Source: Sphingorhabdus_B arenilitoris (GTDB lineage Bacteria; Pseudomonadota; Alphaproteobacteria; Sphingomonadales; Sphingomonadaceae). From it: DNA of 64,000 nt. The stretch spans positions 62,001 through 126,000 of the forward strand of contig NZ_JBHSDH010000010.1 in the NCBI RefSeq assembly GCF_042651485.1. Direction: 5' to 3'. Shown in pieces: positions 26,727-35,185 of the stretch. The first letter of the stretch is position 1. Every line of letters starts with the position of its first letter. The notes below the pieces were generated by a model that was given only the letters and a program-made list of their open reading frames with translations, had not been told where the DNA came from and did not search any database. The translations under genes and the position numbers were made by a program.

Positions 26727-27184
26727 CAAGGCTGCTTACATTATTATTTGCATGGGCCAGCCGCTACAGCGGGATAGAGGAGAAAAAGCTCCGCTTTTTG
26801 GCCGCTGGTGGGTTTAATGTCGTATTTGGTATCTCGATATATCCATTTCTAATCTGGACATTGCCTTATACAACGCAGCGTTACCTTATTGCCTTGTTAA
26901 TTAGCCAATTTGTGTGCGTGATTATTGCATTTTTCATGCATAAAATCATTGTATTCCAAACCCGTAATACAAATATTTTAGCCGAATTTTGGCGATTTTC
27001 CAGTTTCTATCTGGGCGTTTATGTTATCAACTGGGCTGTTTTGCCGATACTTGTTGAACTCGCACATATCCCGCCGATAATCGCTCAGACGGCATTCACA
27101 ATTGTAACAATTATACTGAGTTATGTATGGCACAATAATATCAGTTTTCGCGATCAATCTGCGGGCAATATCACTGATGCATAA
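26723..27184 (+). CDS. GtrA-family membrane protein
   Basis: 153 residues with four hydrophobic helices. EKKLRFLAAGGFNVVFGISIYP at the N-terminus and a final helix ending YVWHNNISFRDQ are typical of GtrA/PF04138. GtrA-type proteins are thought to flip polyprenyl-phosphate-linked sugars, working with GtrB-type transferases such as the one encoded 4 kb upstream. Start overlaps the TPP-enzyme stop by 4 bp. Confidence 0.88.
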   Translation: MTRLLTLLFAWASRYSGIEEKKLRFLAAGGFNVVFGISIYPFLIWTLPYTTQRYLIALLISQFVCVIIAFFMHKIIVFQTRNTNILAEFWRFSSFYLGVYVINWAVLPILVELAHIPPIIAQTAFTIVTIILSYVWHNNISFRDQSAGNITDA

Positions 27185-27301
27185 TTGCAAATAACGCAAT
27201 AAAATCGCACGTAAAAATCACACGTATTTTTTCTACATTCAGTTGCAACTTGAAAGATGACCTGCCATAGCGTGGCAAATTTTAATCCGGAGTAAAAATT
27301 C

Positions 27302-28663
27302 ATGGAACTTAGTGCGGTAGCCGATGCGAGAGGCGCAGATAAATCGCGTTCGGGCGAAGCAGAAATGCGCTCTCAAATACTTGATCTTGTTGCTGAATAT
27401 GCTCGCACCTACCATGCGCCGAAAACATTCATCCCCGGCGAAAGCCCTGTTCCGGTTTCCGGCAAGGTTTATGATGAAAACGATATGCGGATGCTTGTCG
27501 ATTCATCGCTTGATTTCTGGCTGACAACAGGGCGCTTTAACGCCGCTTTTGAAGAGCGCCTCAGCAAGCGTGTCGGCGTAAATCATTTGCTCACGACCAA
27601 TTCAGGTTCTTCGGCAAATCTGCTCGCGCTTTCGTCGCTGACCTCGCACTATCTGCGCGGTGATGCGTTAAAGCCGGGCGATGAGGTTTTGACTGTTGCG
27701 ACAGGTTTCCCAACAACAGTGAACCCCAGCGTGCAATATGGCCTGAAACCAGTATTTATCGACGTTGATATACCGACCTATAATTTCCGTTCAGACATGC
27801 TTGAAGAAGCGGTGTCCGATAAAACCCGCGCAATTATGATTGCACATACGTTAGGCAACCCCTTTGATCTTGGTGAAGTCATGCGGGTAGCCGAAAAATA
27901 TAATCTTTTTGTTGTCGAAGATTGCTGCGATGCGTTGGGCGCGACTTATGATGGCAAAGGTGTTGGAACATTTGGTGATATCGGCACGCTCAGCTTTTAT
28001 CCAGCACATCATATTACCATGGGCGAAGGCGGAGCAGTCTTTACAGATAAGCCGCGCCTGAAACGCGTTATCGAATCAATGCGTGACTGGGGGCGCGACT
28101 GCTGGTGCGCGCCGGGGATGGACAATACCTGCGGCAAGCGTTTCTGCCGTCGGCTTGGCACATTGCCGATGGGTTACGACCATAAATATACCTATAGCCA
28201 TGCTGGATATAACCTGAAAATTACGGATATGCAGGCTGCTGTGGGTCTTGCGCAAATGGACCATCTTGAGGATTTTATAGCCGCACGCCGCCGCAATTTC
28301 GATTTGATAACTCAATTGCTTAAACCCTTGGAAGACGTGTTTATTCTTCCCGAAGCCACGCCAAATAGCGAACCTTCATGGTTCGGTTACCCCATCACAA
28401 TACGCGGCGGCATGTCATTTGCGCGAGAGGATCTGACACAATATCTGGATGCCAACCGTATTGGTACGCGCCTGTTATTCGGCGGCAACCTGATCCGTCA
28501 GCCTTATTTCCAGGGCCGTGACTACCGCGTTGTGGGCGATCTCACCAATGCTGATATTGTTACGGAGCGGACTTTCTGGGTCGGTGTTTACCCAGGTCTT
28601 ACCGAAGATCACATTGGCTATATGGTCGAAACCATTAAGAAGTTTTTGGACGGAAAACGTTAA
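27302..28663 (+). CDS. rfbH: RfbH: CDP-6-deoxy-L-threo-D-glycero-4-hexulose-3-dehydrase (E1)
   Basis: PMP- and [2Fe-2S]-dependent C3 dehydrase that removes the 3-hydroxyl from the RfbG product. 453 residues with the aspartate-aminotransferase fold. TNSGSSANLLALSSL (99-113) binds the cofactor phosphate, and VVEDCCDALGA (204-214) is typical. In SFYPAHHITMGEGG (231-244) the usual PLP-binding Lys is replaced by His (H236), the hallmark of the E1 dehydrases. Cysteines C209, C267, C269 and C277 follow exactly the C-X57-C-X1-C-X7-C spacing of the E1 iron-sulfur site. The partner reductase (DdhD/E3) is not in this window. A GGAG sequence precedes the ATG. Confidence 0.96.
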   Translation: MELSAVADARGADKSRSGEAEMRSQILDLVAEYARTYHAPKTFIPGESPVPVSGKVYDENDMRMLVDSSLDFWLTTGRFNAAFEERLSKRVGVNHLLTTNSGSSANLLALSSLTSHYLRGDALKPGDEVLTVATGFPTTVNPSVQYGLKPVFIDVDIPTYNFRSDMLEEAVSDKTRAIMIAHTLGNPFDLGEVMRVAEKYNLFVVEDCCDALGATYDGKGVGTFGDIGTLSFYPAHHITMGEGGAVFTDKPRLKRVIESMRDWGRDCWCAPGMDNTCGKRFCRRLGTLPMGYDHKYTYSHAGYNLKITDMQAAVGLAQMDHLEDFIAARRRNFDLITQLLKPLEDVFILPEATPNSEPSWFGYPITIRGGMSFAREDLTQYLDANRIGTRLLFGGNLIRQPYFQGRDYRVVGDLTNADIVTERTFWVGVYPGLTEDHIGYMVETIKKFLDGKR

Positions 28664-28709
28664 ATACATATCGTACCCGCAAGAACTCCGCAGAATATCG
28701 TCAGTGGGT

Positions 28710-29507
28710 TTAGCGCAGCGATGCGTCCTGATTGTCCGGAATTTTCCCGCTAACTTTGCGGGAAAATTCCGATTGATGTGGCTTTACCTCAGCAGCATCC
28801 GAACGAAGGCCAGAGAACGCGGGCTGGCGTCCCCCGCTTGCTAGAAACTGCGTCGGTTCCAGCGGCACCCCGTTTTGGCGTACTTCAAAATGAAGGTGAT
28901 TGCCTGTCGAGCGTCCGGTTGATCCCATATAGCCGATAATCTGGCCAGACTCTACATACGTCCCTCTGCTCACCGCAATTCTGGAAAGGTGGGCATATCT
29001 GGTTTCAATATTGCTATCATGGCGAAGGCGAACGAGAAGCCCGTAAGTGCCCGCACTAGCTGCATATTCGACATAACCCGCTTCTATGGCATAAATGGGA
29101 GAGGCGTATCTTCCGGGAATATCAATCCCTGCATGCAACCGTGCGTGGCCAAGGGCCGGATCATAGCGCATCCCAAATGCCGAGGATATTCTTATGATAT
29201 CGACCGGCCTCACGTATCTTCCCAATTCATAGCGCGGCGTATGTGTAATCTTGTTACCGCTTGGCAAAGCAACTTTCGGTTCTACCAACGGTGCATTTGT
29301 TTTTGGTACAAAATCTTGGTTGGATATATTGATCTCAGCCGCTTCTTTTGCATTTCTGGCGCTTGGCAAGCTGATACAGGTAAGGTTGGCGCAGTCAGAA
29401 CCTTTGTCGGATGCGCGCGCCACAAATGGCATTTGCAGCAACGAAAACAAAGCCGCGGCAAATATAATTTTCAATCCACTTGCCTGTACCATGCGTTTCC
29501 TCAACAT
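28710..29507 (-). CDS. LytM/M23-family peptidase, secreted
   Basis: 265 residues: signal peptide (LKIIFAAALFSLLQMPFVARA), a variable linker, then a lysostaphin-type domain from about 105. The zinc-binding motif is HARLHAGIDIPG, in which H and D have the usual spacing, with TRYAHLS and the terminal HLHFEVR. M23 enzymes cut peptidoglycan cross-bridges or act as regulators; all metal ligands seem present, so activity is plausible. It is convergent with rfbH and downstream of the beta-helix gene on the same strand (9-bp gap), so the two are probably co-transcribed. Confidence 0.88.
   Translation of the reverse strand: MLRKRMVQASGLKIIFAAALFSLLQMPFVARASDKGSDCANLTCISLPSARNAKEAAEINISNQDFVPKTNAPLVEPKVALPSGNKITHTPRYELGRYVRPVDIIRISSAFGMRYDPALGHARLHAGIDIPGRYASPIYAIEAGYVEYAASAGTYGLLVRLRHDSNIETRYAHLSRIAVSRGTYVESGQIIGYMGSTGRSTGNHLHFEVRQNGVPLEPTQFLASGGRQPAFSGLRSDAAEVKPHQSEFSRKVSGKIPDNQDASLR
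28737..28771. terminator. perfect 14-bp hairpin at the rfbH / M23 convergent junction
   Basis: CGGAATTTTCCCGC (28737-28750) is exactly complementary to GCGGGAAAATTCCG (28758-28771), loop TAACTTT. It lies inside the last codons of the M23 gene and about 75 bp after the rfbH stop. No T tract follows on either side, so it could be a bidirectional stop or a transcript-end stabiliser. Confidence 0.4.
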
Positions 29508-29516
29508 TGTGTGACT

Positions 29517-31172
29517 TTACGGTATCATCAGCATATTATGTGCATCGGGTTGCAATACAGAACCATTAAAACGCGCAATATTTTCATCTGACAATGCTTT
29601 GCCGTCGATGCCTGTAGCATCTATTTTAATGCGCTCCGATTGACCAGAGATTAAGACGGCATTTTGAAAAGAAGCAGGCTTCCCGCGTATGGTGGGACGC
29701 ATATTTATGGCCTGACTGTCGGCAATGGCAATGGCACTGGCACTGGCAGAAAATTCAATCGTTCTATCCATTTGTATAATGGATAGTTCTGTATCAACGA
29801 AACTGCTGTTGCTTACTGTAAAGGGATGAGGGAATTGCATGATTTTTAAACCCCGTATACGGACGCCGGAACTACGCACAATGCTGGCGCCATATTGAGT
29901 ATCGCTTTGGCGAAGCGGAGTGGTAGCGGCAATTTGACCGCCAGAAATATCCAGACTCCCTCTGCAATCGGCAATCTGTATCGCGGTGCCGTCCCCATGC
30001 GCTGCGGCGACATAGGGATTTGTAATATCAAGCGATGCTTTGGCGGACAGTTTTGATAAGTGCAGCCCATATTCGAAACACTGGTCGAGCACAGGTGTGT
30101 CAATATGGACATTTATCTGATGCGCAACATCAGATCTGTCCAGAGACTTTCCGTCAATTAAAATACCCGTACGCATCGCTCTGGTTTCGAAGCGCACAAG
30201 AAAACTATCGGCTATGTTACCTGATAGTCTGGCGCCAATTAAAGGTTCAAAATGCCCGTCGCCGCCCATACTAACATTGCAGTCTTTAAGGTAGAGCGAT
30301 GCGTTGTCATGTATTTCAAATCCGATAAACATGTCCTGTTTGGCGGTCCCGCTGGTGATGGACCGAAAAGCGACGCAGTCCTCGGCAATTGTGCGGACCG
30401 CATTTGTAATCTCATACCCTATACTATGCTCGTTGGAGCGCAGGTTTTCAAAACGGCAGTCCAGCACATATGAAATTTTCAACCCAATCGCAGTTGAACG
30501 GCCCAATCGCGGCGCGCTTCCCGCTTTGGTTCTGGAAAACTCAATGCGGCTGATCTCAACACCTTTGACATAGTCATTAATTGATCCCGGATTTGTTTTG
30601 GTGCCGATGATAGCAACCGGTCCGTCGGGCCCCGCTTTCACCAGCCGAGTACTCCCGAAATCCTTGGTCCGTCCGGTGCCAAATATCCGCCGATTGTGCT
30701 GGTCTATTATTATTCCATCGGGGACAAAATAGTCGCCTGGTCCAAACTCCATCGCGATATGAGCATTCAGGCACGCTGCAATGGCTGGGCCGCAGTCTAC
30801 GGAAAAATTATTGGCAACAGCGCCCCACCATTCTGGTTTGGCAGACCGCAAGGGGGATTGCAGCAAATCTGCCTTTCCCTCCCCTGTAAAAACACGTGAT
30901 AAAGGTGCCATAAAATCGCCCTTTATTGTAAGCGTTACCCCTTGTTCAATATGGAATTGGGCACCGGGAAACAAGAACAGGTCATCCGTTATTACAGTGT
31001 CGGCCACGATATGATATAGGTTCTTTAAAACGCCCCCAACTATCCCCTCTGCTTCTGCTTTTGCATAGGCGCTATGCGATGGTCTAGCAAAAGCACCAGG
31101 TAAATAGGCCAGCGAAATAGTGCCCAGAAGCGAACGACGAGATAATGCGCGGGAACGGGTCAATTTTTTCAT
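29517..31172 (-). CDS. Tat-exported right-handed beta-helix protein, polysaccharide-lyase-like
   Basis: 551 residues. An N-terminal Tat signal, RALSRRSLLGTISLAYLPGA, is followed by a compact lead-in (LYHIVADTVITDDLFLFPGAQF) reminiscent of tailspike or pectate-lyase-3 proteins, with SAKPEWWGAVANN and FGPGDYFVPDGIIID. The rest is a long series of short strands with asparagine and hydrophobic repeats (for example GLKISYVLDCRFENL, ASLYLKDCNVSMGG), typical of a parallel beta-helix. Such proteins bind or cut polysaccharides; no catalytic triad can be assigned. Position in the cluster suggests action on the exported polymer, as a lyase, hydrolase or epimerase. Confidence 0.65.
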   Translation of the reverse strand: MKKLTRSRALSRRSLLGTISLAYLPGAFARPSHSAYAKAEAEGIVGGVLKNLYHIVADTVITDDLFLFPGAQFHIEQGVTLTIKGDFMAPLSRVFTGEGKADLLQSPLRSAKPEWWGAVANNFSVDCGPAIAACLNAHIAMEFGPGDYFVPDGIIIDQHNRRIFGTGRTKDFGSTRLVKAGPDGPVAIIGTKTNPGSINDYVKGVEISRIEFSRTKAGSAPRLGRSTAIGLKISYVLDCRFENLRSNEHSIGYEITNAVRTIAEDCVAFRSITSGTAKQDMFIGFEIHDNASLYLKDCNVSMGGDGHFEPLIGARLSGNIADSFLVRFETRAMRTGILIDGKSLDRSDVAHQINVHIDTPVLDQCFEYGLHLSKLSAKASLDITNPYVAAAHGDGTAIQIADCRGSLDISGGQIAATTPLRQSDTQYGASIVRSSGVRIRGLKIMQFPHPFTVSNSSFVDTELSIIQMDRTIEFSASASAIAIADSQAINMRPTIRGKPASFQNAVLISGQSERIKIDATGIDGKALSDENIARFNGSVLQPDAHNMLMIP

Positions 31173-31397
31173 CGTGTTCTTAGATAATTATCTTGTAAAT
31201 GCTATTGTAGAAAACTATGCATTCGCGCCACGATTCATGCAAAATGATTTTTTCGAGTTGCGTTTTTTCGTGTTAAAGCAGGGTTAATGCGAAATTTTTA
31301 GAAACATATGCTTTCATGGCATGAAAATAAGGTTCGGGGAAATACACTGGAGAAGCCTGTTCCCTTTTTTGAATAATAATAAGTAGGAAACCATATT
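31173..31397. promoter_or_regulatory. AT-rich divergent intergenic region
   Basis: 225 bp between the divergent beta-helix and aldolase genes, strongly AT-rich and without an open frame of note. It must hold both promoters; I cannot identify the boxes with confidence. A TAGGAAA ribosome-binding sequence lies ahead of ATG 31398. Confidence 0.4.
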
Positions 31398-32180
31398 ATG
31401 TATCGCGGTGACAATAAAATGCTCGACATCCTGAAAAAAGGTCGGGATGAATTTGGTGTTGTAGCCTTGAAAGCTGAATTTGAAGCTGAAGGAACACGTA
31501 AAGATGAATTTTCCCGTTTGTTGGAGCTCGCCAATAAAGCCGGTTTGAAGGTAGCTTTGAAAATTGGCGGATGTGAAGCTGTATCCGACCTTTTGACATC
31601 ACGCGTTTGCGGCGTAGACTATATCATCGCCCCGATGGTGGAAACACCATATGCATTGTCCAAATTTATCGAAGCCAAAACAAAAGTATATGGCGAAAAT
31701 CCGGCGCAAACTGAATTTCTGTTCAATTTGGAAACGCAGACTACCCTTGATAACCTTGACGAAATGGTTGCCATTGCAAAGGGTAATGTTGACGGCATAG
31801 TGTTTGGCCGCGTCGATTTCACATTATCAAAAGGTCTTGGCCGTGGCGTGATTAATGACGAAGAAATAACCAGGTCAGTGCTTCAGGTCGCCAAAGCGTG
31901 CCGTGACGCTGATTTGGAACTGGTCACTGGCGGCGGTGTAGCTATCGAATCCATTCCTGCCTTGCGGGAGTTCCGCAGCGTTCGGCTTGACCGGTTTGAA
32001 ACACGTAAGGTCATTTTTGACGGTGCCGCCGTGGAAAAAGATAATATAGAAGCGGGTATTGAAAATGCAGTTGCATTTGAACTGGCGTGGTTGAAAGCAA
32101 AGCGTGAATATTATCTCTCTGCCGCTAATGAAGATTTGACGCGCATCGAGATGATTGAATCCAGAACAAAAAAATCCTAA
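31398..32180 (+). CDS. HpcH/HpaI-family aldolase
   Basis: 260 residues, TIM-barrel class II aldolase pattern. VVALKAEFEAEGTRKDEFSR at the N-terminus, VDYIIAPMVETPYAL with the metal and pyruvate-binding strand, FLFNLETQTTLDNLDEM and VDGIVFGRVDFTLSKG, then LVTGGGVAIESI. HpcH/HpaI enzymes form or break C-C bonds between pyruvate-like donors and aldehydes. In a polysaccharide cluster it could build or degrade a keto-acid or branched sugar, but the substrate is not evident. An IMPase-family gene follows 51 bp later, so a condensation-dephosphorylation pair is plausible. Confidence 0.75.
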   Translation: MYRGDNKMLDILKKGRDEFGVVALKAEFEAEGTRKDEFSRLLELANKAGLKVALKIGGCEAVSDLLTSRVCGVDYIIAPMVETPYALSKFIEAKTKVYGENPAQTEFLFNLETQTTLDNLDEMVAIAKGNVDGIVFGRVDFTLSKGLGRGVINDEEITRSVLQVAKACRDADLELVTGGGVAIESIPALREFRSVRLDRFETRKVIFDGAAVEKDNIEAGIENAVAFELAWLKAKREYYLSAANEDLTRIEMIESRTKKS

Positions 32181-32231
32181 ACCTGAAAGCAACGGTCCTA
32201 TTTCATCTGTATCATAAAAAAGAGGCCAGAT

Positions 32232-33092
32232 ATGAAGCCCTTTGCATTGAGCAAAGCTGACTCGGCTGTCAGAGAGCTTCTGACATCGGTCGGGGACACT
32301 ATTATAATGCCCGGCTTCACGAGCCTGAGGGCGTCGGATATACTGCATAAAAGCCCCGGCGAAGTTGTAACTGTGGTTGACCGCGATGCTGAAATCTTTT
32401 TGGCCGAGGGTCTCTCAAAAATAGATCCGAGTGGCAGAGTGCTGGGTGAGGAAGCTGCTTCAGAATTTCCAGAGTTGATGGAAAAGCTGGATTCAGGCCG
32501 AGTCTGGATTGTTGATCCCATTGACGGAACCGCGAATTTTGCCGCGGGAAACAAGCCTTTTGGCGTCATGATCGCTTTGGCGGTGGACGGTGTTGTTGAG
32601 GCCGGCTGGATTTATGACCCGGCCACGCGCCGACTATGCAGCGCAAAACGCGGGGCGGGCGCATTTGTTAATCAGCAATCCATTGAAGTGCGCATCGCCG
32701 ATAATCCAAAACCTGTAATTTCGCTTGCCAGCCAGTTTATGCCCGAATGGCAACGCAAGGCAGTATCCGCCCATTGCGAAAACTGGGCGGAAATTGTCCC
32801 TATCCCAAGGTGCGCAGCGGCACATTACCCGCGCATCTGCCTAGAAAGGGACGATGCTGCGCTTTTCCAGCGGACTTTGCCTTGGGACCATGCCGCTGGC
32901 GCACTGTTTTTGCAGGAAGCAGGCGGATATGTGACACGCTGGGACGGTTCCGAATATCATTTTCATGATGGCAAATCAGGCATCATTGCTGCTGCAAGCA
33001 AGCAAAGCTGGGAATTGGCCATTGCCAATCTTATATGTCCAGAAACAGGGCTATCCCCCGAATGTGACCTTGCTTTGCTGCCACAAAGTTGA
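32232..33092 (+). CDS. inositol monophosphatase-family sugar phosphatase
   Basis: 286 residues. Metal-binding motifs: GEEAASEF with the first Glu, WIVDPIDGTANFA (the DPIDGT signature near 98-104) and the second metal site LPWDHAAGALFLQEAG near 217. Family members hydrolyse inositol-, fructose- or sugar-phosphates and PAP. Here it probably dephosphorylates a sugar intermediate made with the adjacent aldolase. Starts after a weak AGAGG ribosome-binding sequence. Confidence 0.85.
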   Translation: MKPFALSKADSAVRELLTSVGDTIIMPGFTSLRASDILHKSPGEVVTVVDRDAEIFLAEGLSKIDPSGRVLGEEAASEFPELMEKLDSGRVWIVDPIDGTANFAAGNKPFGVMIALAVDGVVEAGWIYDPATRRLCSAKRGAGAFVNQQSIEVRIADNPKPVISLASQFMPEWQRKAVSAHCENWAEIVPIPRCAAAHYPRICLERDDAALFQRTLPWDHAAGALFLQEAGGYVTRWDGSEYHFHDGKSGIIAAASKQSWELAIANLICPETGLSPECDLALLPQS

Positions 33093-33113
33093 TTGTCAAA
33101 CTTTTCGAAAGTT

Positions 33114-34763
33114 CTAGAATTCGGTCTTTCTGATCCCGGTTTTTACGATAAAAATTTCGGGCCCACCGCGCACACCATTTTTGGGCAAAATATGTTTCAC
33201 GACTTCGCCTTTTTCAATCAATGCGCGATAGTTTCGATATTCCGAACGATATAGTGCCTGATTGTCGCGGTAGCGCGCATAGTTTGTCAATATCGCATAA
33301 TCACTGACGCAACTGTCCAGCTTGGTAGGCTTCACACTGCCAATGTCGACAATCGCGCTGCCCGACCTCCACTTATCAGTATCTTTAATATTCATACCTC
33401 CGCTGAGCGTAGCCATGGCGTTAACACAGCCCGCATCACCCGCCGGAAATTTTAGCTCCCATGGCTCATTTGCCAAATCAAAAGCAAAATATTCTATCAA
33501 AACGCTGCTGTTGGCAGGGACATTTTCTATGACCCAGGCCGAGGACAAAAGCCTGGTGTCGTTGCCGCGTTCGGCCGCCTGCTGATAAACTGTAAAAACC
33601 ATTGGAATAGCGATAACGGCAACCAGCAATGCGCCAATACTACGCTGCGGCAAGCCGCGAAGCTTCAATTTGGCCAGCTTTATGATCTGAAACACACCAA
33701 CAGCCATAAATATGGAAATAAATGGCAGTAGCGGCACTATCCAGCGCTCCCATCGCAAAGATTGCAAGGATATCAAGATCAGAAATATGGCTATAACTGC
33801 TCCTACAGTAGCAGCTGCAAGCTTATTTCGGAAAAATGCCGTGCCAATACCAATAGATGCGAAAATCAGACCGGCAATCCCAACACAGCCGTATAGAACG
33901 GTTGTAAGATACCACCATATATTGCCCCAAAACCCTGTTCCGGTTGAACCGGGGTGATTGGACCTCGCCTCACCCGCAACATCGTGCAATACGGTTTGAT
34001 ATTCTATAAAAATATAAGGGGAGGCTATGAAAAGCCCTGCCAAAGATACAGCCGCCAATATCAACATGCCGCGCAGCATTAGGCGCGGGCTATCACGGTA
34101 AAGCATAATAATGGCAAGCGCCGGTGCAATGCCTGCCAATGCGGCTGGCCATTTGCTTGCACATGCAAATCCCACCGATATTCCCGCCCAGAAATAGGAC
34201 CAAAACGTGCCTTTGCGATATATGGCAATCGCAAATTTTACGGCAAGCAACATGAATATGGTTGCTTGAATATCGGTTCGGATAATCTGTGATTGCTGGA
34301 TATGTAACGGGTTGATCACCAGAAATAACAGCGCCAAAGCAGCAATACGGTCGCTGAATAGTGTTTCTGAAACATCATAGGTCAGCCAGAGGCAAATCAT
34401 GGCGCAGGCCACAATGAAAAGCCGGGCGGAGAGCACAAGACCGGTCGGATCGCGATAGGCCGCCAGTATAAATTCATCGACGCCGGCATATTGCCCGGAC
34501 GCTATCCCGACAGCTGCATAAACCGCCTCGATTATGGCAAGACAATATATTGTGGTTGAACCAGGATGACCGAACCATCCCGGATTAAGCGTCCGTCCGG
34601 TCAACAGCTCAATCCCGCGCAACATAAACATGGGTTCATCCGGATCATACATGCCTGGCAAGCCTGCACCAACATGCCAGAGCCGCAGCAATAAGCCGGC
34701 CAACATCAGCAGAAAAAATACCAATAGCTTGTTGTTTGGCAGTGTAAATTCTCGCAACTTCAT
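33114..34763 (-). CDS. GT-C membrane glycosyltransferase, GT39/ArnT-like
   Basis: 549 residues with about twelve hydrophobic helices. The first periplasmic loop carries GLPGMYDPDEPMFMLRG (33-49), in which the DPDEP acidic pair corresponds to the catalytic acidic motif of GT-C enzymes, and NPLHIQQSQIIRTDIQATIF is the second typical stretch. A periplasmic C-terminal domain of about 150 residues follows the last helix. Such enzymes use polyprenyl-phosphate sugars to glycosylate a polymer, lipid A or protein. The preceding GtrB/GtrA pair could supply the donor. Monocistronic, convergent with the IMPase gene. Confidence 0.8.
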   Translation of the reverse strand: MKLREFTLPNNKLLVFFLLMLAGLLLRLWHVGAGLPGMYDPDEPMFMLRGIELLTGRTLNPGWFGHPGSTTIYCLAIIEAVYAAVGIASGQYAGVDEFILAAYRDPTGLVLSARLFIVACAMICLWLTYDVSETLFSDRIAALALLFLVINPLHIQQSQIIRTDIQATIFMLLAVKFAIAIYRKGTFWSYFWAGISVGFACASKWPAALAGIAPALAIIMLYRDSPRLMLRGMLILAAVSLAGLFIASPYIFIEYQTVLHDVAGEARSNHPGSTGTGFWGNIWWYLTTVLYGCVGIAGLIFASIGIGTAFFRNKLAAATVGAVIAIFLILISLQSLRWERWIVPLLPFISIFMAVGVFQIIKLAKLKLRGLPQRSIGALLVAVIAIPMVFTVYQQAAERGNDTRLLSSAWVIENVPANSSVLIEYFAFDLANEPWELKFPAGDAGCVNAMATLSGGMNIKDTDKWRSGSAIVDIGSVKPTKLDSCVSDYAILTNYARYRDNQALYRSEYRNYRALIEKGEVVKHILPKNGVRGGPEIFIVKTGIRKTEF

Positions 34764-34930
34764 CGCAAGCAGACCCTTAATAATCCCGGCTTTCTGATGT
34801 GCTATTTCTGCGAGGTATCCGGGCTTTGCGCTCCTATGACAAAATCACATTATCCGCAACTGTAATGCACAAGGAAGATATCAACGGCCGGCGATTTCAC
34901 CATTTGCGTGGCATTAGGTAGTGTCGAAAT

Positions 34931-35185
34931 TCATTTGAGCCATTTGATAGTTGCAACAAGATTCAGGAAGCCGGCATAGTTTCTGGCAAGTTTGTCATAT
35001 CGGGTTGCGATGCACCGGAAGTGTTTGATCTTGCTAAAGACGCGCTTGATGAGATTGCGATCCTTGTAGATTGTGGCATCAAAGCTCCGCCATGAGGCAG
35101 TTGTGGTTCGGCGCGGCACGACCGGTTTTGCGCCAGATGTGGCGATAGCATCCATGGCCCGCTGGCCGCCGTATCCCTTATCCAA
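34931..35185 (-). mobile_element. IS5-family transposase 3' fragment (right copy)
   Basis: Encodes the transposase C-terminus from KGYGGQRAMDAIA through SFDATIYKDRNLIKRVFSKI to KHFRCIATRYDKLARNYAGF and the final IKWLK. Bases 35039-35170 match 13091-13222. The junction with the integrase lies near 35183, at a GAT-AAG stretch that could belong to either parent, which suggests a deletion through microhomology. TAGTGTCGAAATTCATTTGAG just beyond the stop (from 34919) may be the IS terminus; a matching left end is missing. Confidence 0.75.

Noticed and set aside
13091..35185. Whole interval as an intact composite transposon
   Set aside because: Both IS copies are incomplete, their terminal inverted repeats are not both visible, and no target duplication was found.
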